A DNA stretch of 61,426 nt from Chara braunii (GCA_003427395.1 BFEA01000313.1:965773-1027198); one strand, 5' to 3'. Shown: positions 33,052-45,222, counted from the first letter of the stretch. The notes: a model not told the origin generated them from the letters alone. Program-made: numbers and translations.

Positions 33052-36000
33052 ACGGGCTACAACGTCCAAACATAATAACTCTAAAAAGCAAAAAGATCAA
33101 AGGGGATCTTCCTTTTCTCTCAGCGCAGAACTTACTTAATCACTATGCACGGCCTCAATGGGTCGTGCGGACATAAGAAACATGATATAAAAGTTATGAG
33201 ATATGAGACGATCACTCTCACAATCACGGTGTGGCTTCCTTCAAATTTATATACATATGATCATAAGCAAAACCAAATTTGGATGACAATTCACAGAACA
33301 TACCTGCAATCACATCAAAGATTCACATTGACAGAGCACACATTACATAGGGTCAACTTCAACCATTCTCTTCACTCACACCCCTTTGCCTTATCCACAC
33401 AAAACCCCAACCTTTGTCCAACCTTCCAAAATAAAACACTTTGTCCTTTTAAAATGGCCATTCAATAAAGTCCGGGTAAGAACCCACAGAAACATTTCAA
33501 TCCACAGGGGCTAAGGCTTTTAGGTTGAGAAGCGAGAATGTATTAGAGTTGAGCCGGAAACCGACCTGCTATCAAAAGATAATAGAGTAGCGATCCTTTG
33601 AAGGATCAGGTTGAACAGATCAAGCCTTCAATCGTATGGAGAAACTTGCATCACAGAACAGGCCAAAAAAAATCACTACTATGTTCATGCCAAAAGGAGA
33701 ATACTTCCAGTTTGTAACGTAGCTCCTGCCTTCGCAGAATTCCAATGAGTCCAGAAATGACGAACTCTTTCAGATTTGTAGAAATTTTGGCAGCGCTTTC
33801 TGTAGGAACAGGAGGCTGCCAAGTTTTATACAGAGCTGAAAGCAGAAGGACAAAGCAGAGCTATACTGGGGATTAACTTCTGACACTTGCTTCGTAGTTA
33901 GAACTGGAGATAGTTTACACGATCCCTTTCAGACGATGGTATCGTGAGCTATCGTCAATTCTATCCTCAAGTAGGGTCTGTCCTATCTTTATCCCAAGCT
34001 CTCCCTCCCATCATCCATCTCATCTACCTATGGCTCCAGCACTTGGCGAGCACCTAAGCAGCTAACCTATCGAAGAAACGCCCCAGAGTGAGAGCCCACA
34101 AGCATGCATAAACAAACATCTCTCACAATCCCACATCAGTTCGGCCCAAGTAGTTCGTTACATCTCTCAGTTCCTTTTCCTTTTAAATCCCCCTTTCCTA
34201 TGACATATGATCAGACTCACGTTAATTAAAGGGTATGTCTGGTCTGCCTAAATAACAGATAAGGTACACACATCTGGACTGCCTTAACCCTAGAGTGTGC
34301 CCAACATAACATGAACTGTATACCGTACAACATATCACCAGACTGCCCTAACCCTAGGGTACGCCTGGTTTCTGCCTAACTGACAACATGAAGCATTGGA
34401 TTGGGTTGCCCGAACCCTAGGGTGTGTCCAACCTGCCCTAAACAGGGTTGCATATGGCATAACATTAGACCATCCCTACCCAGGGGTAGGCCTAATTTGC
34501 CTGAACATAAGCACAAACGACAAAAAGTTAAACCGCCATAACCCTAGGGTACGTCCAACTTACAGCACATTAACGATAAAGGCATATCACTAGGCCGCCC
34601 TAACCCTAGGGTACGCCCATTTAACCATAACATTCTAAGTTACATAAGGAAATGTGATCAGGATGCCCTAATCCTAAGGTGTGCCTGACCTGCCTGAACA
34701 AGTATAAACGCGGAAACGTTGGACCGCCCTAACCCTAGGGTACGTCCAACTCACATTTAACGACAAAAACTTTCTGTTAGGCCCCCTAACCCTAGGGTAT
34801 GCCTAGTCAGCCATACAACAGTTAATATGACACACATACTTACACAAACTTTATGTCTTTCCTTCTCTTGTTAGGCATTCGATCGGACCTTTCCAATTAA
34901 TACAACTTTCGATCCTGCCTCATGTTTAGAAGGGGAAATAAAAACAGGTTTATACTAACTCTCTGCTCCTTAATGTTATCATGAGCATACAACTGAACCG
35001 CCCTAACCCTAGTGTACGTTCAGTTTGCCGAGTTACCTTCTTTTTATTCTTCATTGATCTTCTTTTCTTCCTTAGTTCTACCTGACTTACTGACTGGCTT
35101 TCCCTACCCAGGGTGCCCGGTCTGTCAGAAGTATAAGTTCAAATAATATATGTATCAAGTTTTATACTTTGGTTTAACCAATATATTCATGGCTCATGGC
35201 TAAGCCGCCCTAACCCTAAGGTACGCTTAGTCTTATATCTTTGTTCCCCCAGAAAAAAAACATGCACCTCAAACTCATTAAAAGAAACACAAGGAATCTG
35301 AGTCTTCCTTACTCAGGGTGTTCGTCCTCCTGTTCAGAACTCTCAAAGAAAACAACGATTGATCCATCCTACCTGGGTAGGACCAGCCATAAAAGGGTCA
35401 TTCACACAGCCCAACAACCATTAATAAAACATAGCACTGAGCCCACATCCACCCGGAGGGGTTCAGCCTTGGGTTGACTCGGTTAAAGCATGCAAGACGT
35501 CTTTCTCCTGCCTTACCCTATTTTATTCTGTCTTAATTCGCTCAAAGGATTATCTGATTTCTCATATATATTTGTTTATTTAACCTTTCACAAAGCATGT
35601 CATGACATGTATAACAAAATAAAAAAGTAATAATCTTTCATAGTTATATACAGATACCCAAAGGAATAACAGTTAGGGGAAAGGATCACATGCGTTAGAC
35701 GAAATTTATACGTGAAGTTCCCTGCCTCCAAAACCCCGCCTGGGCTCCGGCAGAGCTCCCGCAATCGGTGGGTGGACCTCCCACAAGGTCTTGTTGCGGT
35801 CCTGCGGTTTGCAATCCCTCTTGCTGCCTTCCTCTCGTAACCTCTGACTAGACTTAGAATAAGAAGGATAGAAGGAGATAAGTGAGACTCTCGAGATCCA
35901 AGAGAGGGACAACTCAACTCAAAGTGAGAGGGTCTTGGAATCTGGATGCGCCTGAGGGCCCCGCAATGGTGGCCAGTAAACGCAGGTACGGTTTGGCCAA

Positions 36001-38370
36001 ATAACGCCAACCACTAGCTGTACATTTCCTGACGACCCCTCCGGATCTCAACAACAACCCCTCTTGTAGAGCCTGCCTCTTTACCTTCAAGTCGTATGCC
36101 GTTTCACCTAACCAAATCATCGCCTCGCAGCCTTGAACGACTATGTTCAAGTAACGGATATCCCCACCTCTTCGTGCTCTGTTCCAATACGGGTGAGTAC
36201 GTAGTATGCACAACAACAAGGTGCCATACAATGCACAACGCAAGTAGCAATCCAAAGCACAGTGAAAAGTGTGGCCGTGTCCAGCCCAAACCCACAAGAC
36301 ACAGGTTGTAGGCGCCCAGTCAAACCACCATAAGGTACTGCCCGCACAGTAACTCAAACGAGGCAGTGGGCTGGTTTGCAACCCAGCAACGGTCTCGCTC
36401 TTCCTCATCCAGACTTTCATGCATGCCAGCATGCCGGCTTTGGTTGCGAGGTCGCAAGTTCACCAATACTGCTTTCCCCCTTCCTCTCCTAAACCCCCAA
36501 ACTGTAACAAGCCTGATCCTTAATGCACCTTAATGTCTCCACAAGAGTTCCTTTAATAAGCACCTTCTCACCGCCACCTACATGTGTATGCAGGACCCCC
36601 CCTTCCACTTGCACGCCTGTTGTAACTCCGCTAAATTCCGCTAGTATATAGCCAGGTACGTCAGACCACTATAGGTGAGTACAATTGGGAAGAGCCGAGT
36701 CATCACCAAATGGTGAGAAAAAAAATGTGGTTCATGCTCAAATGAATGACCCTCATCTCAGCACGACCAGGCTGGTGACTTGGTGGATTGACGATCGTCA
36801 CTGGAGCAACGGAGGGAATTATACCAAGTGAGGACGAATCTTCCACTAATTCGTGGAAAAACGCAGTCTGAGCCTTGCGAAGGAATCCGCGAGGCAACCT
36901 GACCAGTTCCTCTTTTCCTCTGCTCACCTGCTCCTCTCCCGTCCTTACTCTGCACCCAGTACTCATACTACCGCTGCTCGAATATTCGCAGCTTACAAGC
37001 CAACCATGCCCACCACAACTGATGAAGATGTCGACCTTGTAGTTCACTGTTCTTCTTATTTCTCCCTTGCGGCAATCTGTCAATGCTCAAAATGAGGAAG
37101 AACCTTTCCACGAAACGCGGGAAGGTGCACCCGCCCCTCAATAACGGGAAAAAAAAAATAGAAGATTGGAAACGACTATTTTCACGGACAAGGTAACCCA
37201 AGCATCTACCGTTAGGTAAGTCTCTAACCCCTCGACAGACCTCACGCCACCTCCACCAGCTAGCTTCACGCTTTTACTATCGATAGGATGGGCAAATCGA
37301 ATAAGTCTTCCGCTGGATTATATATAAAAAAAAACATTGCCCCGCTCATGCCACGAGCAAACTTTTCGACTGTGCGGCTGTTTGCACGCCTCCTCCATCG
37401 TTAGAATGAGCAAGATCGAACGGGTGTTCCGCCTGAGCACACCAGCCGACCGTTATGTCTCCAACCCCTTGGCTAATCTCTCAGCATTTGCTCTGAAAGG
37501 GTGTACAAAAATCCAAAGAACCTGTCCGTAAAAACGACTAGATTCATTCCTCACTTAGGCAAAAAACTAATTACTCCTCCGGCGCAGCTTCTTTACTAAC
37601 AACCTCAAAAACTAACCACTAAACTCTAAATCTAACATCGCCACTACACTCGTCGCCCTTTGAAACCCCTGAAACGGCTCCTCGCTCACCCGTTTTTATC
37701 AAGAAACGGGCAGGCTCCACTATCCTCTCCCCATCTCCTTCATTTCCCCTCCATGGCTCCGCGCAGTGCACTTCCATACTACCGCTCTTTCCTCTCATTT
37801 TCTTCTCAAACTAACTACGTAGTTCGCTTCGCCTCATCTCAAAAACCTTACTCCGACTCATCTCTCGCCTGTTTCTACTTACGAATGAGCAATAACACAT
37901 TGATGTTCTCTTCTCCTCTTCCTCCTTCCGCCATGTCTCCACACACGACCTTCTCTACTAACCTCCCTCTGTACTTACTCTTTCCCTAGTCTGACCCTTC
38001 CAGTGAGCTCGTCCCATACCAGAACCCATGCTCAACATCTCTCCCCGCCCGTTTTCATCAAGGAACGAGCGGGGCACACGTTCTTGTCTTCTGCCATAAC
38101 TATCCTTTCTTTCCCCGCATGCACCTGGCGTGGTATCCCGTCTACGTTCATTCCTCTGTTTCCTGCCCTGTGTCTGCACTGCCTCACTCACATCCGACAC
38201 GATTTTGCGTCCGGATTCAATCTCCCTTCCCACTAGCACTTCGCCCCTTTCTTTTTGCACCCACCTTACCTTTTCGGCTGCCCGGCTCGATGCTTTGAGG
38301 GACTTCGAAGGAAGTTATCGAGTCCGACAGACAATCGGCTCATAGCTGCAGCTCTGCGGTCTCCGCCCGC
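33052..38370 (-). mobile_element. Direct-repeat copy 2, probable 5' LTR of element C, cut by element B
   Basis: Matches 19,258-24,682. It stops at CTCCGCCCGC|TGTCGC, whereas copy 1 continues CTCCGCCCGC|TGCCTATC. That is the signature of an insertion at this point. It carries the second hairpin array, ORF counterparts at 35,914-36,432, 36,703-37,083 and 37,958-38,260 (the last matches 24,270-24,602), and a decayed form of the 20-bp palindrome. The remainder of the LTR would lie beyond the right end of the window. Confidence 0.55.
34205..35480. repeat. Hairpin array, copy 2
   Basis: Same order as the array at 20,520-21,800. Some members pair better here (ACCAG/CTGGT near 34,329-34,360; CTGAGCC/GGTTCAG near 35,436-35,466, with a G-T pair). 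Others pair worse (the GATCGGA member near 34,880 has lost its partner arm). Variation between copies is mostly transitions. Confidence 0.65.
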
Positions 38371-38643
38371 TGTCGCACTTTTTCCACTCGGGCCACTTCG
38401 GGCGACCGGAAAGCCAACAGGCTGTCACGCAAGATTTTGACTGTACTTGCAATAAATAAAATAAATTAAATAATGCAAATCCCTTTCTGTTATGTGCGTC
38501 CGGCTTCGAGCGAGACCCTTCAATTACGGTCTTTGCCGGTCCCCGGTCTTATGAATCTTTTATTTTGATTCGGAACAGCAGAGAATTATGCAAATAATAA
38601 TCATAAAATTATGGGGTGCTATGTATGAATCAATTATGTCAAT
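38371..38643 (-). mobile_element. Truncated LTR of element B (last 272 bp only)
   Basis: Starts TGTCGCACTTTTTCC at the insertion junction and matches 38,743-39,015. At ATGTCAAT (38,636-38,643) it switches to leader sequence. The same ATGTCAAT occurs in the LTR (39,008-39,015) and in the leader (57,680-57,687), so the join used an 8-bp microhomology. Confidence 0.8.
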
Positions 38644-38720
38644 AGTTCTCAAGTCCTAATCAAAGCTCAAAGATGATGATGATGACCCAGGTTCGTTCCG
38701 GACACGAAAATTTTTTCATG

Positions 38721-38738
38721 TCCCCGGTAACGGCGCCA
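38721..38738 (-). promoter_or_regulatory. Second PBS, left of LTR B
   Basis: The minus strand TGGCGCCGTTACCGGGGA matches the complement of the tRNA-Asp 3' end except at one base. It sits 4 bases outside the LTR end. It is identical to the PBS at 57,765-57,782 although this is the 3' side of the element, so it belongs to a second, deleted internal region. Confidence 0.8.
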
Positions 38739-39221
38739 TTTTTGTCGCACTTTTTCCAGTCGGGCCACTTGGGGCGACCGGAAAGCCAACAGGCTGTCAC
38801 GCAGGATTTTGACTGTGCTTGCAATAAATAAAATAAATTAAATAATGCAAATCCCTTTCTGTTATGTGCGTCCGGCTTCGAGCGAGACCCTTCAATTACG
38901 GTCTTCGCCGGTCCCCGGTCTTAGGNATCTTTTATTTTGATTCNAAACAGCAGAGAATTNTGCAAATAATAATCATAAAATTATGGGGTGCTATGCATGC
39001 ATCAATTATGTCAATCTGATTTCGAGAACTGTGACAAAACGTCCACAATGGCAATCATCAAGCAAGAATAATGCAGAAAACAAGGCTGACTGACTCAAAC
39101 AAAAACAGAGGCAATCGAGTGAGGGAAGAATGAAAACTCATAATAATCTCAGAAAGTACATGTAAGCGGGCATGGTCAACACCCCTCAAGAGTCCTTACT
39201 TATCCCTCTGGTCAGTCTCTC

Positions 39222-39937
39222 TCAATCTTTTTTCACTGGTCTTCTCTGGTGTCGAGACCCACGCTCACGTACAATCTGAGACTGAGGCTTTGTGACAAAA
39301 TGCCACCTGTAGTCAGCAAGCTCTGAACACGACCATCCGAGGCACATAACACGGTAGTTAACCATAGAGCAAAACTCCTCCCACAAGGTAGGCAGCCCGT
39401 CCACTGAAAAGACCCCTCGTCGGAGGTAAGGATAATCAGTGGGCTCAGTCACGCCTCAATGTCGATCACCGCTGGAGAGATGTACCTCTTTGCCAATCCG
39501 ATCACATCCAGCCAACTCGTGCCATCTGTGAGAAGAGAAGGGACTGGAGGCCTAGGATAGTCAGTATAGAGCATAGGCCCGAAGCTGCGGATTAGCGTAG
39601 TGCCACTCTCATCGAGCTCTCTCTCTCTCTGCTCAAGGTACTCAGTAGCTGAGATCCAGACAGGATCGAAAAGCTCATGAGTCTCCTTGCCCTTCTTTAG
39701 GTAAGGCCTCAGATCGTGGATAGTGCCATCAGCAAAACTGGTCTGGACAATGAAGACTGACAGATCTCCCTGCCTGAAACCAATGGCACTAACATACTGA
39801 TAATGATATGTCTCTTTGCATGAAATTTTGTTGAGGCTGGCCAGCACTGACTCACTGACCGGAGTAGACTGAACTGTGCTCATGAGTACTCTTGCCTGTA
39901 CAAACAGACCAGATGGTCCCTGAAAACTGGCTACCAA
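39222..39937 (-). pseudogene. Leader-module family ORF inside LTR B (frameshifted)
   Basis: Two ORFs (39,449-39,937, first ATG 39,883; and 39,222-39,452) form one gene split by a one-base deletion near 39,451. In the right LTR copy these parts are joined, but there a 2-base loss in a (CT)n run splits it elsewhere. The protein has the family pattern: SLNKIS, a hydrophobic strand LSVFIVQTSF, IHDLRPYLKKG, a helix, GPMLYTDYPRPPVPS, and DGTSWLDVI. The best relative is the ORF just inside the PBS at 57,034-57,447. The function is unknown. It lies about 0.5 kb upstream of the PBS on the element's own strand. Confidence 0.5.
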
Positions 39938-40166
39938 ACTAATTGCGGGGAACTGATTGTTGGAGAACTGATCGCTGATGATAGATTGCTGATTAATTGA
40001 ATGTTGGTGACTGATTGCTGATTAAATGGTCACTGATGACTAATTGCTGATTAAATGATCACTGATGACTAATTGCTGAGCGTCCAGGTAGGTGAGTTGC
40101 CCTTGTTCAATGCTCACTGGTGGCCTCTAACAATCCTCCTTGCTTTCTCAATAGTGCACACAGAAG

Positions 40167-40370
40167 TTATGGTGACACAAAGTCCTCCTTTTTTTTTTCG
40201 TGCAAATAATATGTGTACTCGACTTTAGTATGATTTCTCGCGAGAGCCAGCGCGTGTTCCATCATCATAATAGTCTGCTCATTATACTCCTCAGTCGCAC
40301 TCTCCTTCCAATCCTCTTCAGCACTCTGATACAGCGAGCATGAGACTCTAATTGTGTTGCGGCTGTCCAT
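40167..40370 (-). CDS. Small LTR ORF with EYTYYLHEKKK motif
   Basis: 67 aa from ATG 40,370. The counterpart is 59,191-59,415 (74 aa, different end). It contains EEDWKESATEEYNEQ and then KVEYTYYLHEKKK. The neighbouring ORF 40,963-41,208 shows the same layout (EGWEEGV..EYVIYF). A vestige at 41,580-41,640 repeats IEYTYYLHDKK, so this is a degraded tandem family. No known domain. Confidence 0.4.
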   Translation of the reverse strand: MDSRNTIRVSCSLYQSAEEDWKESATEEYNEQTIMMMEHALALARNHTKVEYTYYLHEKKKEDFVSP

Positions 40371-40962
40371 ACTCTCATCGAACTCTCACAACATCAGTCC
40401 TCTTAACTCGTGACGGGTGACTCTTGGATGATCTGAGAATGAAAAAGCTATGGGGTTAATTGCTGAGCTGCTGGAAGTTGTTTGCTGGTAACTACCTGTT
40501 GTTTTCTGAGTGCTGCATCTTGATGCTGATTAGGAGACTGAACGGTTGCTGATCCGACCGTTGATCTGATGATTGCTATTCTGATGAGAATGTTGTTGAG
40601 ACTGACAACCAGATGCTTGAATAAATGTTGGTTAGTTGCTGGCTAACTGCAGGTCAAGGACTGAAAAGGTTGCTTGATAATTACTACTTGACTGAGAAAA
40701 CAGGGTACCGTTTAGATTATTGACCTGATGACTGGATGNTGCCGATATTACTGGCTCTGCACAAAGCTCACTAAATCTNCCTCAAGTTCACTGGGTCTAN
40801 TCTGAGCTCGCTGATCTTGTATNGAATTCACTGATNTTTATTNTGAGCCCTGATCACTGTTCTGCGAGCAGATTACCGCTCTGGGCGTTGAAAACTGTAC
40901 CAAGTACTAGAAAACTGCTCCGAGTATTGTTTCAGAGAGTCGTGTCATTGGAGTAACCAGGC

Positions 40963-41208
40963 TCACGAGAGCCTTGCCCTGGCCTGTTCTAATGTCTCAA
41001 GTGTGGAACTGGTACTGTGCAACTTGCCGTTGACTCCACAAAAATAAATTACGTATTCGATATACTTTTCACCCTTCACCCTCTGAACCGCGTGCTCACG
41101 CTGAAGTTCCCTGTTAAATTCCATATCTCGGCAGACTCCTTCCTCCCATCCCTCTCTCTTTTCTCTGATTAGCATGCTCTTTACTGCTAGGATCTCATCG
41201 TCCTTCAT
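40963..41208 (-). CDS. Small LTR ORF, related to the previous one
   Basis: 81 aa from ATG 41,208: MKDDEILAVKSMLIREKREG, a charged helix, then YIEYVIYFCGVNGK. The right LTR copy (60,008-60,253) is identical at protein level. That stretch also shares its N positions, so identity may be an assembly effect rather than conservation. Unknown function. Confidence 0.4.
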   Translation of the reverse strand: MKDDEILAVKSMLIREKREGWEEGVCRDMEFNRELQREHAVQRVKGEKYIEYVIYFCGVNGKLHSTSSTLETLEQARARLS

Positions 41209-44121
41209 GTCTCCCTTCTTTTACATTCGGATCATACAGCAATATTCACCAATAGCCACCTTCGAGCACGAGGTAGTTTGAATACCAACTGTACGGTGTT
41301 TGACAGCTGTCCGGTTACTGTTTGCTCACTGTTTAAACTGTTGTCGACTGCACATCTGAATACTACTGACTGCTGATTATTAGTCGATCACTAGTTATCT
41401 TGGTTATTTCTTGATTGTCGATCCCGCCGTGTTTTTTACTGGACCCAGTTTCGGGAATGACTCGATTTTTCTTACTCTGCTTTAGTTGGGTGCGGTCTCA
41501 CCTCATTGACACGCATAGACCGTTCTTCTTGTCTCTTTAACTGAACTCACTAAGGAGATGATGACCCACAATCCTGCGTTTTTTGTCGTGCAGGTAATAG
41601 GTGTACTCAATTTTTTTGTGGTGTCCCACTAAAGAGTGCATTACTCCTCCCTTATAATTGTTTGGAAGTTATTCTCCCAAATTAATCTCTCTCTCCCCTC
41701 CAACCTTCTGCTGAACCTTGGCATGGTGAACTAGTCGCCTTCACACAGTCATTATCACCCGTCCTCCCACTAAGTCTTTCTACTCAGATCTAGGATCAGA
41801 TGTTCTCAGAAAGTCATGACATGACATGTTACGGCTTAAAGTTCCTACCTGAGAACAACTCACAGAAGAGCCAACTGGCTGCTTCAGACGAAGTTGATAA
41901 TTGGCCAAATAACAACTGACCCTCGGAGTTTAGCCCCGGGTCAAAATACTCAAATCAATATTTTTAAGATCTGCAGTTTTCGTCTCTAACGTCAGATGCC
42001 TCTTTCACTATCTGACAGAGTCTATCTGAGAAAGCTGAATGACATGTAGAAACAGGCTCATACGATCGCAGCCCACTCGTCTATGCCTTGCCTCTAAATA
42101 TCTCATTCATGACTTCTGAATATTTAGCGATACTGCTTTTCATGTCTCACTTTACGTTTGGCACAACAGAACTTAGAGAAATGGTTCACTAAACCGGATT
42201 TTTGCTCGGAGAACCGAAACCCCAATAATCGGCACAGTAAATCAAGGCACTTGCCCCGTTCATACTATCCTTTTGTACACCAACTGATAACGGCCAAAGT
42301 TTTATGGGCTCGGTACTCGGTCATAGGCACAGGTCACCTTCTAGGAGCTTGGCCCTCGCCCAATAGGTGAGCAAACTCATGAAACCGTTTTCTCTTATCA
42401 CTCGGAGTGCAAAGGTACAGTAAGCTACCCGAGTCTAATCCTATTTTTCGACGATGGTTTAATTACTGCCCATCTGGGTGACTCTGTCTCTGACTCAAAA
42501 TTCGGCGAGTTGAACAACTAGCCCGAACTGTTGTTCGCAGTGAACAAGACCAAGGACCGACCACCCAGGCTTAGCATGATATGTCAGGCAAGAAAGAAAA
42601 ACACTCGCGAGGGGTATTAAAAGCACACTTCAATCTACTTCGTTCCTGAACGGTTCAAATGATTAAGGAAACAATAAATAGGCAGTGGTTAATCACCATC
42701 AAGCAAAACTTTTGCGAGGACATAAGAAATTTTCCTCAGCATTGTCTTTCTTTTCCCCATCCGATCGAAGGTCAGGACATAAAACACCGCCAATGGAGAT
42801 CATTCCTACAGTCCCCTTTTAACATACAGGCCCACTCAGTAAATCCCGAAGCAGGTTCGCATAATCGACCATATGCCTGTCTTCAGTCATCAAAATTCTC
42901 GGGGTATTCATTCCACTCGCACTGGCATTTGCGGGTTTCACAGTCACACCCACAGTTTACTCTTGCAGTCACTTAAGGCAATCGCGCTGGGCGGACACAC
43001 GGTACCATCACACAAGCAGTTGCATGGTGTAGTCACGCAGTGTATTCACACGGTGTGGAAACACAAAACAATCATGTAGGGACAAACACTCAAAGAAGCC
43101 ATATGAATTAGGCACTCAATGCAGCCACGTAACGCCGTTGCATGTTGCAGTAGCACGATACAGTCTCGTGATGCAACTACGTGGCACAACCGCACGGTGT
43201 AATCACACGGCACTGCTACATGATGCAATCACATGTCCATAACATACGAATACAAAGGTCGTTCGTCTTTTGACCTTGGCATGCGATCAGCTAACCTCTC
43301 AACACAGGGGAACACGACCAATAGACAACGTCGACACGAAAGTGATTCAACTGCTTCAGTCTTGCTAATTAGAATAGTAGCGCATACATTGGACTCTCTT
43401 CACAGCAGTCACATTTCCAATTATTGCTATGAGTCGGGGCGTCTCCCCTTTTACTTATCTACTCTTGCAATCTACTATAAGATTGGCCTTTGTCATGATG
43501 AGACACAAGCGGTTAACAATGACCAATCATCCTAATTAGCTAGAGTAAAACAATGGAATGACAACCGAAAATTAACAAGTCAAAAGAAGTTATCACGCAA
43601 TAGTCACGATCTTATCTGAGAGTTTCGACCAGAGCAACCACGATGACAACCACGAGGAAGCGCATTAACCGCCTCTTACAGTCACAAGCGGAGGGTCACT
43701 CATAGGCAGCGTGACAGGCAGTAGGCAGAGTCGTCTTCAAGAAAGAAGGACTCTCTCACTGTTCAAGAACGCAGAAACGCTGTCGACATCACCAGCACTA
43801 CCTCTCACTCACATGTCCCGCTCACGTGCACCAAAGGAAGAGAGTAGGTGTATGATGTTGAGCGCCCTCTCTTAATCCGTGAGCGGCATGATCAAACGGC
43901 TCGTCAACTGTGTCAGTACGCATCAAAGCTTCTTCGGAAGTTTTCCACGATAATCGCCTCATAAAACGATTCCCCGAGGGTTATCTTGACAGTATGTAGG
44001 AAGATGCCCAAACACACTGAGCCCCGTTGCTCAAGAGACGAGTGGCGTTGACCTCTCAATCACCTCTCACTCCCTTGCTGCCCGTCTCACGCCACTTTTT
44101 CTCGTACGCCACTCGTTACGG
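41209..44121. other. LTR B interior, no supported gene
   Basis: 42,960-43,230 is a loose repeat of CACACGGTGT/GTAGTCACGCAG phrases with short palindromes (CACGTGG-like, ACACGGTGT). The rest is mixed. ORFs on the plus strand near 42,659 and 43,233 have no family features. Confidence 0.35.
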
Positions 44122-44964
44122 TCATTTTCGTAAGCTCGCCGCCCACTGCAGTCCAGTCGGCGTCACGCTCTTCCGTCTGCTCACATGTTCCGCTCTCACC
44201 TCTTCCTTCTCTTTCCCGTTCTCTCTGACTGCCCTGCGTACGTCGGGTGTACTGCCCATTCTCACCCCCACACCTCTCGTTGACCGCCCTCTTGCCCCCT
44301 CTCCGGGCGCACCACGTGTCAGTCGAGCATGTGCGCCTATGCTCTCCCTACTGCACTTGCCTTGGCCTTTTCGTTTCTCAGAACAGCCTCCTGTTGACCT
44401 CCGGCCGCCGCGCGCTGACACGCATCCTTTTCCTCTGATTTGTCGCTCTCCCGTTCCGCGGCCTCCGGGCGCCAACTGACGAGAGCTGGCCTCGGGTCCT
44501 CCTTCCACTGGGTCTGCCGGCCAGTGGTGCTTCTGGATCTCNCNTNGTCTGTTNCAGGACCTGAGATCCGTCTCTCGATCTGCGTCGCTCATTTCACTTT
44601 CCCCTCCTNAGTCCCTGTCNTGGTGGATNTGTTCCAGGTNTGCTGTGTCCATCGAAGTCTCCNTCTCGTGATAGGCCACCGTTATCNGTAGCCTTGCCGN
44701 CACTNCGTCCCNTCTGCAANGTCTNTCANCCCGGTCTCTTGCCTCCNAAATCGCGTCCTGTAACTTCGAGTTAGTCCGCATCTCCCCNTCTCTTGCTCCC
44801 TCCACGTTGATCTTCACCACCAGCTCATCTCCACCGTCATAATTGAGTATGACGGTAATCCAGGGCCCTTCCCCGGACACAGGTTTCCAGCGGGCCTGGT
44901 GATACCAGTACCCGGGCCTGTACCCATGCAGTGNCATAGTCAGACTCAGTANTATNACCTCCAC
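44122..44964 (-). CDS. LTR B ORF downstream of a minus-strand TATA box
   Basis: About 280 aa containing many N-derived unknown residues. The N-terminal part has YWYHQARWKPV, then a strand-turn WITVILNYDGGDELVVKINVEG and a helix. This order resembles the leader-module family (strand, DxYDI-like turn, helix), though weakly. The C-terminal half is basic and low-complexity. The TATA box at 45,230 lies 270 bases upstream on the same strand. It may be the first coding segment of the LTR transcript. Ns prevent a firm frame. Confidence 0.35.
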   Translation of the reverse strand: MEXIXLSLTMXLHGYRPGYWYHQARWKPVSGEGPWITVILNYDGGDELVVKINVEGARXGEMRTNSKLQDAIXEARDRXXRXCRXDXVXARLXITVAYHEXETSMDTAXLEXIHXDRDXGGESEMSDADRETDLRSXNRXXEIQKHHWPADPVEGGPEASSRQLAPGGRGTGERQIRGKGCVSARGGRRSTGGCSEKRKGQGKCSRESIGAHARLTRGAPGEGARGRSTRGVGVRMGSTPDVRRAVRENGKEKEEVRAEHVSRRKSVTPTGLQWAASLRK

Positions 44965-45222
44965 GCAACACTAAGCCGTCCACACAGAATAGTACACTAA
45001 CAGGCAATACACAGGCAGGCCTGCAGCTTGCTATAGCCGCAACCACCACCCAGCAAGCCTCAGTTTCCAGCACGCAGAGCACGTTGAGAGCGATCCTTCG
45101 TCCAGCACAGCACGTCCACAACTCTGAGGTTGTCCTAGCAGAGCGTTACGATGAAACTCGAACCCCCAGAGCAGCAACTGTGCCTGGCATTCGCAACGTG
45201 CCTAACACTCAGCTCCATCACT

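Noticed and set aside
44460-44474. Additional PBS (TGGCGCCCGGAGG on the minus strand)
   Set aside because: Only the first 9-10 bases resemble a PBS, it lies within an open frame, and no LTR end abuts it.
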